A stretch of 64,000 nucleotides of DNA, from NCBI GenBank assembly GCA_910587245.1, contig CAJULX010000002.1, forward strand, positions 38,617 through 102,616, read 5' to 3'. Origin of the DNA: Candidatus Gastranaerophilales bacterium (lineage in GTDB: Bacteria; Cyanobacteriota; Vampirovibrionia; Gastranaerophilales; Gastranaerophilaceae). The translations under genes were made by a program, and so were the position numbers. The notes below the pieces were generated by a model. The model was not told the origin of the DNA. It did no database searches and saw only the letters and a list, made by a program, of their open reading frames with translations. Shown piece by piece: positions 17,276-27,374 of this stretch (the stretch's first letter is position 1; every line of letters starts with the position of its first letter).

Positions 17276-18394
17276 ATGCAAGGCACGTTAATACTGGAGG
17301 ATGGAACTGTTCTATCGGGCGAAAGCTTTGGGGCAGAAGGCACATCAATTGGCGAAATCGTTTTCAATACTTCAATGGTAGGGTATCAGGAGATTTTGAC
17401 AGATCCGTCTTATGCTAATCAAATAATAGTAATGACTTATCCTGAAATCGGCAATTACGGGATAAATGATGATGATTTTGAATCTGAAAACCCGCGTTGC
17501 AGGGGGTTTATTGTAAAAAACTCCTGCAAAAACGATTCGCACTATAAAAGCAGACAAAATATTTCAACCTACCTTAAAAATCATAATATTATTGCGTTAG
17601 AAGGCATTGATACCCGCTTTTTGACTAAAAAAATCAGGGAAAAAGGGGTTATGAACTGCCTTATAACTACAGAATATGTGGATAATAACAATTTATCGGA
17701 AAAAATGGCTGCGTTGAACAGCTATGAACCAAACAGGGATATAGTTTTAGAGGTTTCAAGTAAAGAAGTCCGCGAAATTAACCAAGCGGGTGAAATAAAT
17801 CTGGCGCTCATTGATTATGGCTGTAAGACGGGAATAATCGACAGTCTTATAAGACGGGGATGCAAAATCACCGTTTTCCCCGCAAATACAGACAGTGAAA
17901 CAATTTTGAGAGGAAATTTCGACTGTGTATTTTTATCAAACGGCCCCGGAGACCCTGCAGAATGCGCAGAGGAAATAAAAACTCTTGAAAATTTAATAGG
18001 AAAAATACCGATTTTTGGGATATGTCTCGGGTATCAGCTTTTATCCATTGTGCTCGGCGCAAAAACTTACAAGCTGAAATACGGTCACAGAGGGGCAAAC
18101 CACCCTGTTATAAATCTTCATACAAAACGTGTTATGATGACATCGCAAAATCACGGATACGCGGTTGATGCAGGCAGTTTGACCAAAATTATGGATGTTA
18201 CGTATAAAAATTTAAATGATGATACGCTTGAAGGTTTTAAATCGGAAAGTTTAAAAATCGAAGCCGTTCAATTCCATCCTGAAGCTAATCCGGGGCCTGT
18301 AGATGCTGCCGTGATTTTTGATGACTGGGTTCAAAAAATGCATGAGTATAAGAAAGCGCCGATACGCAAAGCCGAAGAAATGGCGGGGCTTTAA
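17276..18394 (+). CDS. carA: Carbamoyl phosphate synthase small subunit
   Basis: CarA is the glutaminase that feeds ammonia to CarB. The N-terminal CPSase domain has NTSMVGYQEILTDPSY. The amidotransferase nucleophile is C250 (FGICLGYQLL), with VQFHPEANPGP supplying the His-Glu pair and SNGPGDP the oxyanion strand. The length of 372 is complete. It abuts pyrF with no gap and is followed by carB after 66 bases. Confidence 0.97.
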   Translation: MQGTLILEDGTVLSGESFGAEGTSIGEIVFNTSMVGYQEILTDPSYANQIIVMTYPEIGNYGINDDDFESENPRCRGFIVKNSCKNDSHYKSRQNISTYLKNHNIIALEGIDTRFLTKKIREKGVMNCLITTEYVDNNNLSEKMAALNSYEPNRDIVLEVSSKEVREINQAGEINLALIDYGCKTGIIDSLIRRGCKITVFPANTDSETILRGNFDCVFLSNGPGDPAECAEEIKTLENLIGKIPIFGICLGYQLLSIVLGAKTYKLKYGHRGANHPVINLHTKRVMMTSQNHGYAVDAGSLTKIMDVTYKNLNDDTLEGFKSESLKIEAVQFHPEANPGPVDAAVIFDDWVQKMHEYKKAPIRKAEEMAGL

Positions 18395-18460
18395 AGGCGG
18401 CATTTGCGGCAAAAATTTTTCAAACATAAGGTTTTAAAATAAATTTATAAGGAAAATATA

Positions 18461-21400
18461 ATGGGAAAAGATTTTAGCATAAAAAAAGTTCTTGTAATAG
18501 GTTCGGGGCCTATTGTTATCGGACAGGCGGCCGAATTTGACTATGCAGGGGTACAGGCTTGCAGGGCATTAAAGGAAGAAAGTATAGAAGTTGTACTTGT
18601 AAATTCAAACCCTGCAACGATTATGACTGATGAAAACATTGCAGATAAAGTCTATATCGAGCCTTTGACCCTTGAGAGCCTGACTTCAATTATAAAAAAA
18701 GAACGACCAAACGGTATAATTGCTTCTCTTGGCGGGCAGACGGGGTTAAATTTAGCCTGCGAACTTGATAAAGCAGGGGTTTTAGCGGAATATAACGTTC
18801 GTCTTTTGGGTACAAATATTGAATCAATCAAAAAGGCGGAAGATCGGGAAATGTTCAAAAACCTTATGAATGAAATAAATGAACCCATTCCCGATTCTGA
18901 AATTGTATCAAATTATGAAGATGCTAAAAAGTTTGCCGAAAAAATCGGATTTCCTATAATTATCCGCCCTGCCTTTACTTTGGGCGGTTCAGGGGGCGGA
19001 ATTGCAACCAATGAAACCGAGTATGAGGAAATTGTGCACTCCGGATTACAGCAATCGCCCATAAATCAGGTGCTTGTTGAAAAAAGCATTGCAGGTTTTA
19101 AAGAGGTGGAATACGAGGTTATGCGCGATTCTAACGATACCTGCATTATTATTTGTAATATGGAAAATATTGATCCCATCGGTATTCATACAGGGGACAG
19201 CTTTGTTGTAGCGCCTTCTCAAACGCTTACAAATAATGAATATCAAATGCTCAGGACATCTGCGATAAAAATTATTCGTGCGCTTAAAATTGAAGGGGGC
19301 TGTAATGTACAGTATGCACTGGATACAAAGACTAATCAATATTATGTAATTGAGGTAAACCCGCGTGTAAGCCGCTCTTCCGCGCTGGCTTCCAAAGCTA
19401 CGGGGTATCCTATCGCAAAGGTGACAACAAAAATTGCCGTAGGGTATGAGCTTTCTGAAATTAAAAATGCGATAACAGGTAAAACCGTTGCAGCATTTGA
19501 ACCTGCACTTGATTATGTTGTGGTAAAGATTCCGAAATGGCCTTTTGATAAATTTGCAACGGGTGATAGAATGCTTGGTACCAAAATGAAAGCTACGGGT
19601 GAAGTTATGGCTATCGGGCGCACGTTTAAAAACAGCTTTAAAAAGGCCGTAGCATCGCTTGAAGATAAACATACGGGTATTTTGCATTACAAGTTTGAAA
19701 ATTTATCAAATGAGGATTTACTCCGTGACCTTCATATTCAGGATGACAGAAGGATTTTCAGGGTATCCGAAGCTTTAAAGAGGAATTTTGATGTTCAAAA
19801 AATCAGGGAAATTACAAAAATTGACCCGTGGTTTATAAATCAGATTAAAGATATTGTAAATCTTGAAATTGAACTTGAGCAAAAACCTCTTGATGAAGAA
19901 TTGTTTAAGAAGGCAAAGGATTTCGGGTATTTAAATTCCGAGATTTCTGCAATATCAAAAGTATCCGAAGAAGAACTTGAAAAATACAATTACCCTGCGG
20001 CATTCAGGATTGTAGACACCTGTGCGGGCGAATTTCATGCTTCAACGCCATATTTTTATTCAACATACGGCGAAGCCTGCGAGCTTGAAGAATTTAAAAC
20101 AGAACACAACAGCGAAGGGTCTGCGGGTAAGGAAAATATTCTGGTGCTCGGTTCAGGGCCTATCAGGATAGGGCAAGGGATAGAATTTGACTACTGTTCG
20201 GTGCATGCGGCGCGTTCAATTTTAGAAAACGGTTATGAATCCGTTATGGTAAATTCAAACCCCGAAACACTTTCAACCGATTTTGACATTGCAAGCAGGC
20301 TTTATTTTGAGCCTATGAATGTTGAAAATGTTATGAATATTGTGAAAAAAGAAAAGCCTTATGGCGTAATGGTGCAATTTGGCGGGCAAACGGCGATAAA
20401 TCTTGCGCCGAAACTTGCAAAACACGGGGTTAAGATACTCGGAACTTCTTTAGAAAGTATTGATGCGGTTGAAGACAGGAAGGTTTTTGAAAAATTGCTG
20501 TCTGACCTTGAAATTCCGCAGCCGAAGGGCAAGGGCGTAAAAACAATGGCGGAAGCACTGAGCGCCACAAAAGAGCTCGGGTATCCCGTTCTTGTACGTC
20601 CTTCCTATGTTATAGGCGGGCGCGGTATGCAGGTGGTGTATAATGACGATGAGCTTTTAACATATATTAATGAGGCGTTGAAATTTTCAGGCGAACATCC
20701 CGTTTTAATCGACCAGTATATTGAAGGCTTAGAAGTAGAATTGGATGCTATTTCAGACGGCAAGGATGTTTTGATTCCCGGTATTTGCGAACATATAGAG
20801 CGCGCAGGGGTGCATTCCGGCGATTCTATGAGCATTTATCCTTCCCGCAATATTACAAAAAATCAGGAGAAAAAGCTTGTTGAATATGCTAAAAAAATCG
20901 CCAAAAAGGTTAATATTATAGGCTTAATGAATATTCAATTCATAATAAAAGACGATACGGTTTATGTAATTGAAGTAAACCCGAGGGCTTCACGCACGGT
21001 GCCCATTATGTCAAAAGTTACGGGTATTCCGATGACAAAGATTGCAATTAATGCAATTTTAGGAAAATCAATAAAAAGTCAGGGGTACGGAACGGGTTTA
21101 TACCGCACATCCAAGCTTGTATGTGTGAAAATGCCGGTGTTCAGCTTCCAGAAATTAAACAGGATTGACCCTGCGCTTGCACCTGAAATGAAATCAACAG
21201 GCGAAGTTTTGGGGGTTGATTATTCATATAAAAAAGCGCTTTTAAAGGCATTTATTGCGGGCGGATATAAATTCGACCAAAGAAAACAGAGAGTGCTTGT
21301 TTCATTGAATGACCATTATAAAAAGCCTGCGCTAAAGATTGTAAAAAAGCTTTATTCACAAGGGTTTTTCATTATGGCAACATGGGGTACGCATAAATTT

Positions 21401-21700
21401 TTAGAGAAAAACGGAGTACCCTCTAAAATGATTGAAAAATTTATGGTGGATAAACTCCAAAAACGTATGAAAGAAGGACGTTTGAGCTTTGTTTTAAATA
21501 CGCCGACACTCGGTAAAAATTCGCAGACATCTGGCTTCCAAATAAGGACAATTGCCGAAATGTACGGTATACCCTGCTTTACAAGCATTGATACGGCAAG
21601 AGCGTATTTAAGCGCCGTAAAAACTTATGATAAAGGAACGCGCTTAAGTTCGGATACAATAACAAATTACAGAAAGAAAAAATTCTTAGGATTGTTTTAA
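18461..21700 (+). CDS. carB: Carbamoyl phosphate synthase large subunit
   Basis: CarB makes carbamoyl phosphate from bicarbonate, ammonia and two ATP. The 1079 residues show the internal duplication of two ATP-grasp halves, each starting with a glycine-rich loop (VIGSGPIVIGQAAEFDYAG and VLGSGPIRIGQGIEFDYCS) and ending in EVNPR. The last 140 residues form the methylglyoxal synthase-like allosteric domain, where UMP and similar effectors bind in the family. It has an AGGA site and ends in a strong terminator, closing the operon. The cell has the whole UMP route in a single transcript. Confidence 0.98.
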   Translation: MGKDFSIKKVLVIGSGPIVIGQAAEFDYAGVQACRALKEESIEVVLVNSNPATIMTDENIADKVYIEPLTLESLTSIIKKERPNGIIASLGGQTGLNLACELDKAGVLAEYNVRLLGTNIESIKKAEDREMFKNLMNEINEPIPDSEIVSNYEDAKKFAEKIGFPIIIRPAFTLGGSGGGIATNETEYEEIVHSGLQQSPINQVLVEKSIAGFKEVEYEVMRDSNDTCIIICNMENIDPIGIHTGDSFVVAPSQTLTNNEYQMLRTSAIKIIRALKIEGGCNVQYALDTKTNQYYVIEVNPRVSRSSALASKATGYPIAKVTTKIAVGYELSEIKNAITGKTVAAFEPALDYVVVKIPKWPFDKFATGDRMLGTKMKATGEVMAIGRTFKNSFKKAVASLEDKHTGILHYKFENLSNEDLLRDLHIQDDRRIFRVSEALKRNFDVQKIREITKIDPWFINQIKDIVNLEIELEQKPLDEELFKKAKDFGYLNSEISAISKVSEEELEKYNYPAAFRIVDTCAGEFHASTPYFYSTYGEACELEEFKTEHNSEGSAGKENILVLGSGPIRIGQGIEFDYCSVHAARSILENGYESVMVNSNPETLSTDFDIASRLYFEPMNVENVMNIVKKEKPYGVMVQFGGQTAINLAPKLAKHGVKILGTSLESIDAVEDRKVFEKLLSDLEIPQPKGKGVKTMAEALSATKELGYPVLVRPSYVIGGRGMQVVYNDDELLTYINEALKFSGEHPVLIDQYIEGLEVELDAISDGKDVLIPGICEHIERAGVHSGDSMSIYPSRNITKNQEKKLVEYAKKIAKKVNIIGLMNIQFIIKDDTVYVIEVNPRASRTVPIMSKVTGIPMTKIAINAILGKSIKSQGYGTGLYRTSKLVCVKMPVFSFQKLNRIDPALAPEMKSTGEVLGVDYSYKKALLKAFIAGGYKFDQRKQRVLVSLNDHYKKPALKIVKKLYSQGFFIMATWGTHKFLEKNGVPSKMIEKFMVDKLQKRMKEGRLSFVLNTPTLGKNSQTSGFQIRTIAEMYGIPCFTSIDTARAYLSAVKTYDKGTRLSSDTITNYRKKKFLGLF

Positions 21701-21727
21701 AGAAGTCGGACGGCGTAATAGATTTAA

Positions 21728-21931
21728 TTAAAAGGGGGTTTTATCCCCTTTTTTATTCTCCTGTTCTGCAAGTGCAAGGAATTTAGCCAAAAACAGTGCT
21801 AATTTGTATATGATTTTCAGGAATTTATTTTTGGCGGATTTTTGATATAGTTGATATTTATTTGCAATTTCAAAAAGTTCTGCAATTTTTATTGAGGAAG
21901 TATTTATATCATATTTTTTTATAAAATCCAT
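21728..21931 (-). CDS. Possible small unknown protein (67 residues)
   Basis: The frame encodes a lysine-rich protein with a hydrophobic helix near residues 40-57 (LKIIYKLALFLAKFLALA). A reasonable AGCAGG site lies five bases before its ATG. Its last codons lie inside the carB terminator, and no homologous family is recognised. It may be a membrane-associated small protein or a chance frame. Confidence 0.35.
   Translation of the reverse strand: MDFIKKYDINTSSIKIAELFEIANKYQLYQKSAKNKFLKIIYKLALFLAKFLALAEQENKKGDKTPF
21731..21756 (+). terminator. Intrinsic terminator of the pyr operon
   Basis: AAAGGGG and CCCCTTT form a stem around a short loop, followed by a T run, 30 bases after the carB stop. 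It overlaps the end of the small minus-strand frame at 21728. Confidence 0.85.
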
Positions 21932-22101
21932 AAAGCCTGCTTTCTAAAATAAGAAGGAAGTTTTGGTTTGAGCACACTTCCTTCAAAAACTGTCTGGAAT
22001 TATCTATATATTATACGAGGTAATACACCATTAAGTCAAGTGCATTACATCATTATTTTTTATTTGATTATAAACTAATATTTTCAAATAGGGAGAAAAT
22101 A

Positions 22102-22431
22102 TTGAACGGGAATGAATTTAAAAAAGTTTTAGGCGAAAGAATTGTTGCCTTAAGAAATTCTAAAGGCTTGAGTCAAGAGCGTTTGGCTGAATGTATAGGT
22201 ATCAATCCCCGTTCTTTGTCTGATTTGGAGGCAGGAAAAAGTTTGCCTTCGGCTGAAACTTTTGGAAAATTAATGGAAGTTTTTGGCTTAAAACCCTATG
22301 AATTATTTTCTTTTCCTGATTTTAACAATGCTAATGAAATTGAAGACGAAATATATAAAAAGATTGCAAGTGTAAAGGGCAATAAGGAACTTCTTACAAA
22401 GATTTATATGTATTTGATAAGTGCGATATAG
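22102..22431 (+). CDS. XRE-family DNA-binding regulator, 109 residues
   Basis: A helix-turn-helix of the Cro/CI type covers residues about 10-65 (LGERIVALRNSKGLSQERLAECIGINPRSLSDLEAGKSLPSAETFGKLMEVFGL). A C-terminal tail of 40 residues is acidic to helical and may be used for dimerisation. The start is a TTG with a GGGAGA site. It stands alone between the pyr operon and the convergent wecA-like gene, so its target is unknown. Confidence 0.85.
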   Translation: MNGNEFKKVLGERIVALRNSKGLSQERLAECIGINPRSLSDLEAGKSLPSAETFGKLMEVFGLKPYELFSFPDFNNANEIEDEIYKKIASVKGNKELLTKIYMYLISAI

Positions 22432-22478
22432 TTTAAAAATTTGTATGGCTTAGCCGGAGTATTGTAATAAATAATTGT

Positions 22479-23531
22479 TTATCCCCGTTTTTTAATGGAT
22501 TTAGAGATGATGTTCAGAATGAATAAAATTATTACTACAACAACAGCAAAAATGTAATATTTGCTTAACGAGCCTGCTATTAAAATTGCTATAATGGCGC
22601 AGGCAAAAGAGATTGAAGCCAGTATTAAAACCGCAACATCCTGAGAGAGCCCCGCATGGAGCAATTTGTGGTGAATATGCTCGGAATCCGCTACAAACGG
22701 GCTTTGTCCTTTCATAATTCTTCTTATGCTTGAATAGGCAACATCAAGCATAGGAACCGCAAGAATTAAAAGCGGCAGATACATTAAAGGGCCTGAGGTT
22801 TTTGCAATACCCGTTATAGAAAGGGTTGCAAGCATAAAGCCTGCAAAAAGCGCGCCTGAATCACCCATAAAAATTTTAGCAGGATTGTAGTTGTATGTTA
22901 AAAATGATAACATCGCACCGAGTAAAATAAAGGCTACAAGTGCAGATATGGGGGATGACGGGGCTACAACCATTGCTATAATGCCGATTGCACAGGAGCT
23001 TATGGTTACAACGCTTCCTGCGAGTCCGTCTATACCGTCTATAAAATTGATGGCGTTTGAAATGCCCACTATCCATAAAAGCGTAATGGGATAAGACCAG
23101 AAACCGAGTTCCAAATGATTATACGGGGAATTTTGGAAAGGGATATAAATACTTTCGATATTCACCCCTAAAATTATTACAAAAGTTGCGATTGCAACTT
23201 GAATAAACAATTTAAATTTAGCATCAAGGCAGAAAATATCATCGATTAAACCTAAGAGAAACATTAAAGAACCGCCTGCAATAATTCCTGAAAGTCCCTG
23301 TCCTGAAGGATAATAGCTTAATAAAACCAGAGAAAGGAAGGTAAGCATAACGGAAACCCACACTGCAACTCCGCCGAGACGGGAAATTTTGCCGTGGTGA
23401 ATTTTTCTTTCATTGGGTACATCCACAAGCCCTGCTTTATCTGAAAAATAAATTACTATGGGAACGATAAAAACCCCTATAAGATAGGCTATGATTGCTC
23501 CTGTAATTTGTGCCTGTGTAAGTTTAATCAT
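22479..23531 (-). CDS. Undecaprenyl-phosphate glycosyl-1-phosphate transferase (WecA/TagO type)
   Basis: This is an integral membrane enzyme that moves a sugar phosphate, usually GlcNAc-1-P, from UDP-sugar onto undecaprenyl phosphate to start surface polymer synthesis. About ten hydrophobic helices are visible. The family motifs are PNERKIHHGKISRLGG, DDIFCLDAK, NAINFIDGIDGLAGS, FMGDSGALFAGF and the HIHHKLLHAG loop; the last is typical of WecA/TagO rather than MraY. The length of 350 is normal. It lies 31 bases downstream of glyA and is probably co-transcribed. The exact sugar cannot be told. Confidence 0.88.
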   Translation of the reverse strand: MIKLTQAQITGAIIAYLIGVFIVPIVIYFSDKAGLVDVPNERKIHHGKISRLGGVAVWVSVMLTFLSLVLLSYYPSGQGLSGIIAGGSLMFLLGLIDDIFCLDAKFKLFIQVAIATFVIILGVNIESIYIPFQNSPYNHLELGFWSYPITLLWIVGISNAINFIDGIDGLAGSVVTISSCAIGIIAMVVAPSSPISALVAFILLGAMLSFLTYNYNPAKIFMGDSGALFAGFMLATLSITGIAKTSGPLMYLPLLILAVPMLDVAYSSIRRIMKGQSPFVADSEHIHHKLLHAGLSQDVAVLILASISFACAIIAILIAGSLSKYYIFAVVVVIILFILNIISKSIKKRG

Positions 23532-23562
23532 ATGGTATTCCTTATGGTTTTACGTTTTGATT

Positions 23563-24804
23563 TTAGCATGAAATATTAGGATATAAAGGAAATTTTTCAC
23601 AAAGTGCCATTGTTCTTTTTCTTAAATTTTCTTTTGTATCGGTTCCTTTTATTGTATCTGCGATAATTTTGCCTATTTCCACCATTTCATTTTCTTTAAA
23701 TCCGCGCGTTGTTGCGGCAGGAACGCCTATTCTTACGCCTGAAGTTACAAAAGGACTTTTGGGGTCATTTGGAACGGTATTTTTATTTGCGGTGATACCT
23801 ACTTCTTCAAGTTCATTTGCGATATCTTTTCCCGTTTTATCAAGTCTGCGCAAATCCACTGTCATAAGGTGGTTTTGTGTATCTGACCCTACTATATCAA
23901 TCCCTTCTGCCATAAGGGTTTTGCATAAAGTTTTTGCGTTTTTGATAATTTGTTTTGTATATTCTTTAAATTCGGGTGAAAGCGCTTCTTTTAAGGCAAT
24001 TGCTTTTGCCGCGATTACATGCTCAAGGGGGCCGCCTTGAATTCCGGGGAATACAGCTTTATCAATGCCCTGTGCGTGTTCTTCTTTACACATAATTATA
24101 CCGCCTCTCGGACCTCTTAAGGTTTTATGGGTGGTTGTGGTTACAAAATCCGCGTATGGTACGGGGCTCGGGTGTTCGCCCGTTGCAACAAGGGCTGCAA
24201 TGTGTGCAATATCTGCCATTAAGTATGCACCAACCTTATCCGCTATTTCTTTAAATCTTTTAAAATCAATTACTTTAGAATAGTTTGAAGCACCTGCAAT
24301 GATTAATTTCGGTTTGTTTTCAAGCGCGAGCTTTTCCAGTTCATCATAGTTAATTTCGCCGTTTTCATTAATTCCGTAGCTTACAATGTTAAAATATAAT
24401 CCTGAAAAATTAACCGGTGAGCCATGGGTTAAGTGTCCGCCGTTTGATAAATCCATGCCCATAACGGTATCACCCTGTTTCAGGGCATATAAAAATACCG
24501 CCATATTGGCTTGAGCACCCGAATGAGGCTGAACGTTAGCATGGTCGCAGCCGAATAATTCACAGCATCTTTGCTGTGCGAGCTCTTCAATTTTATCTAC
24601 ATTTTCACAGCCGTTATAAAATCTTTTGTAGGGCTTTCCTTCGGCGTATTTATTTGTTAAAACACTGCCTTGAGCTGCCATAACGGCTTCTGATGTGAAA
24701 TTTTCGCTTGCTATAAGCTCAATTGTATTCTGCTGTCTTTTTAATTCCTTTTCAATAAATTCAGCCACAATAGGGTCTGCTTTTTTTATAATATCCATTT
24801 CCAT
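23563..24804 (-). CDS. glyA: Serine hydroxymethyltransferase
   Basis: GlyA converts serine and tetrahydrofolate to glycine and methylene-THF, the main entry to one-carbon metabolism. The PLP lysine is K227 in TTTTHKTLRGPRGG. ELIASENFTS, NKYAEGKPYKRFYNGCENVD, NVQPHSGAQANMAV and the GVRIGVPAATTRGF segment are present. The length of 413 is typical. A GAGGAGG site nine bases before the first ATG sets the start. Confidence 0.97.
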   Translation of the reverse strand: MEMDIIKKADPIVAEFIEKELKRQQNTIELIASENFTSEAVMAAQGSVLTNKYAEGKPYKRFYNGCENVDKIEELAQQRCCELFGCDHANVQPHSGAQANMAVFLYALKQGDTVMGMDLSNGGHLTHGSPVNFSGLYFNIVSYGINENGEINYDELEKLALENKPKLIIAGASNYSKVIDFKRFKEIADKVGAYLMADIAHIAALVATGEHPSPVPYADFVTTTTHKTLRGPRGGIIMCKEEHAQGIDKAVFPGIQGGPLEHVIAAKAIALKEALSPEFKEYTKQIIKNAKTLCKTLMAEGIDIVGSDTQNHLMTVDLRRLDKTGKDIANELEEVGITANKNTVPNDPKSPFVTSGVRIGVPAATTRGFKENEMVEIGKIIADTIKGTDTKENLRKRTMALCEKFPLYPNISC

Positions 24805-24913
24805 CGGTTAAGCCCTCCTCGTATAAATTATCTTTATTTTACATTAAAAATAAATTTGGGGGCAAATAATAATATTTATGTGTTTTGTAGGAAAAAGTTA
24901 AGAAAGGCTTGAA

Positions 24914-25498
24914 ATGAAAATATCTTTTGGCAGAGCGATAAGAGTAGAATCTGATACAAATTTTTATGATAAAACGGGAACTAATATTGATCCTGCAACA
25001 AAAAATGTTATTAATACCATAGATAATAAAAGCTTTACAACTTTTGATAAGGAAAACGCAGGCAAAATAAGAGATTTTCTCCGTGCTCAAATTGGTGATT
25101 ATACAAGAAAAACAGGAATGATTACAAAAAGAATAAACGGGGAAATTTATGTTTTTACAGGTAAAGAAGCTAAAAAGGCTGACGAATTGAATAAAAAGGC
25201 AAGGCTTGAAATTGAAGCTATGGAAGAAGGCTTTAAAGACAGACTTTCTTATGATGATATATCACAAAGAAAAAAGATAGCTGTTTATACAAGAATGAAG
25301 CATTGCCGCGAGAATATTCTTGCCGAAAGAGACAGACAAATGCTTGAAATGGCGGAAGACGGCAGGCAAGGAAAGCCTGATACAAAGATAATATTTAATA
25401 TGCATGAATGCTCGCCGGTGCTTAAAAGTATATCCTATATGAGCGTTTATGATAAAAACGGTGAAACTGTCCGTGAGTTTAATTCTTTATCTTTATAA
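24914..25498 (+). CDS. Unknown 194-residue protein with N-terminal ISFGRA motif
   Basis: No known domain is recognised. The protein starts MKISFGRAIRVESDTNFYDKTG, is highly charged and has no membrane segment. Residues about 90-140 are a predicted long helix (KKADELNKKARLEIEAMEEGFKDRL). The C-terminal 30 residues look like a small beta unit (SPVLKSISYMSVYDKNGETVREFNSL). An AAAGG site precedes the ATG. Short proteins with such N-terminal SFG or FKG tags recur in this window (see the CheR-like protein at 54435), which may mark a lineage-specific group. Confidence 0.7.
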   Translation: MKISFGRAIRVESDTNFYDKTGTNIDPATKNVINTIDNKSFTTFDKENAGKIRDFLRAQIGDYTRKTGMITKRINGEIYVFTGKEAKKADELNKKARLEIEAMEEGFKDRLSYDDISQRKKIAVYTRMKHCRENILAERDRQMLEMAEDGRQGKPDTKIIFNMHECSPVLKSISYMSVYDKNGETVREFNSLSL

Positions 25499-25581
25499 AA
25501 TTTATCATTTTCTTGTTTTGTTTGTTGTAGAATTTTTTTGTAGCCAAAGTATAGAATATTAAAAATCGGAAATTAACAACA

Positions 25582-27372
25582 ATGAAAAAGAAAAATATCA
25601 GAAATATAGCAATAATTGCTCACGTTGACCACGGTAAAACAACCCTTGTAGACTGCATTTTGCAGCAGACAGGAGTTTTTAAAGAACATCAGGAAGCGGG
25701 TGTTCGCGTTTTAGACAATAACGATATTGAAAAAGAGCGTGGCATTACAATACTTTCAAAGAATATTTCGGTTGATTACAAAGGTGTGAAAATCAACGTT
25801 GTGGATACCCCCGGGCACGCAGATTTCGGCGGAGAAGTAGAGCGAGTTTTAGGTATGGTAGACGGTGCTTTGCTTATTGTGGATGCTCAGGAAGGTCCAA
25901 TGCCGCAGACAAGATTTGTGTTATCAAAGGCGCTTGAATTAGGGTTAAAGATTATTGTTGTTGTAAATAAAATCGATAAACAGGGTGCAGACCCGAATGG
26001 TACGATTGATAAGGTCTTTGACCTGTTTACGGAACTTACGGATAATGAAGAATTAATTGATTTTCCGATAATATATGCAAGCTCTCTGCAGAAATTTGCC
26101 AAAAAAGAATTAACTGATGAAAACAAGGATATTATTCCTTTATTGGATTGTATTTTAGAAAATATCAAACCGCCTGTCGGGGATGATGAAGCTACACTTC
26201 AATTTCAGGCAACAACGCTTGATTACAATGATTATGTAGGAAGAATTGCAATCGGGCGCATTATAAACGGTAAAATGAAATCAGGTGAAAATGTTACCCT
26301 GATTAAAACAGACGGTTCATATGAAAAAGGGAAAATCGTTAAATTATTTGAATTTAAAGATTTAGGCCGTGTTGAAACACGGGAAGCAGAATCTGGCGAT
26401 ATTGTAGGCGTTGCAGGTTTTTCAGACATTCAAATCGGCGAAACGCTTTCTGCCGTTGTAAATCCTGTTGCATTACCCCTAATACATGTGGATGAACCCA
26501 CACTGCAGATGAATTTCAGCATTAATAATTCACCTTTTGCAGGTACTGAAGGAAAGTTTGTAACAAGCCGCCAGTTAAGAAAAAGACTTTATTATGAACT
26601 TGAAAAAAATGTTTCTTTAAGGGTTGAAGATACTGATTCAACGGATGTTTTCAGAGTTTCAGGCAGGGGTGAACTGCATCTTGGAATTTTAATTGAAACC
26701 ATGAGGCGCGAAGGGTATGAATTTCAGGTTTCAAAACCTGAGGTTATCTTTAAAAGAGATGAATCCGGCGAATTACTTGAACCTTATGAAAACCTGATTG
26801 TAGATGTTCCTGAAGAATTTACGGGTTCGGTTATTGAAAAATTATCCCAAAGAAAAGCCCAAATGCAAAATATGGAATCGGGAGTTAAAAGAAATAATAT
26901 TGATTTTATTATTCCTGCACGCGGTTTAATAGGATTCCGCTCCGAATTTATCAGAATGACAAAGGGTGAAGGTATTATGTATCACACCTTTGAAAAATAC
27001 GATGTTTACGCAGGCGAAATAAGCAAACCCAGAAACGGCTCTTTAATTTCTTTTGAAGAAGGCGAAGCTATTCCTTATGCGCTTCATCAGTTTGAAGACA
27101 GGGGCGTGTTCTTCGTAACTCCGAAAACAAAAGTATACAAGGGAATGATAATCGGTGAATGCAACAGACCGCAGGATATAGCAGTAAACATCTGCAAGAC
27201 AAAGAAATTAACAAATATGAGAAGTGCAACTGCCGATGTTATGGTGACATTGCAGGCACCAAGGCTTATGTCGCTTGAAGATTGTCTTGAATATATTGCG
27301 GAAGATGAACTTGTTGAAGTGACCCCTGAAAATGTAAGGATTAGAAAAGCCAATCTTACAAAGATAAAATAA
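25582..27372 (+). CDS. typA: Translational GTPase TypA/BipA
   Basis: TypA is a ribosome-associated GTPase of the EF-G family that aids large-subunit assembly and stress growth. The GTP motifs are AHVDHGKTT (G1), RGITI (G2), DTPGHADFGGEV (G3) and NKID (G4). Beta-barrel and EF-G-like domains follow, and the family-specific C-terminal domain starts after about 480 (GECNRPQDIAVNICKTKKLTNMRSA). The length of 596 fits TypA and is too short for EF-G or LepA with its different tail. It heads a typA-rimM-trmD operon. Confidence 0.96.
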   Translation: MKKKNIRNIAIIAHVDHGKTTLVDCILQQTGVFKEHQEAGVRVLDNNDIEKERGITILSKNISVDYKGVKINVVDTPGHADFGGEVERVLGMVDGALLIVDAQEGPMPQTRFVLSKALELGLKIIVVVNKIDKQGADPNGTIDKVFDLFTELTDNEELIDFPIIYASSLQKFAKKELTDENKDIIPLLDCILENIKPPVGDDEATLQFQATTLDYNDYVGRIAIGRIINGKMKSGENVTLIKTDGSYEKGKIVKLFEFKDLGRVETREAESGDIVGVAGFSDIQIGETLSAVVNPVALPLIHVDEPTLQMNFSINNSPFAGTEGKFVTSRQLRKRLYYELEKNVSLRVEDTDSTDVFRVSGRGELHLGILIETMRREGYEFQVSKPEVIFKRDESGELLEPYENLIVDVPEEFTGSVIEKLSQRKAQMQNMESGVKRNNIDFIIPARGLIGFRSEFIRMTKGEGIMYHTFEKYDVYAGEISKPRNGSLISFEEGEAIPYALHQFEDRGVFFVTPKTKVYKGMIIGECNRPQDIAVNICKTKKLTNMRSATADVMVTLQAPRLMSLEDCLEYIAEDELVEVTPENVRIRKANLTKIK

Positions 27373-27374
27373 TT

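Noticed and set aside
19046..19687. 213-residue minus-strand frame inside carB
   Set aside because: It is antisense to a conserved full-length carB gene and has a composition typical of a shadow frame.
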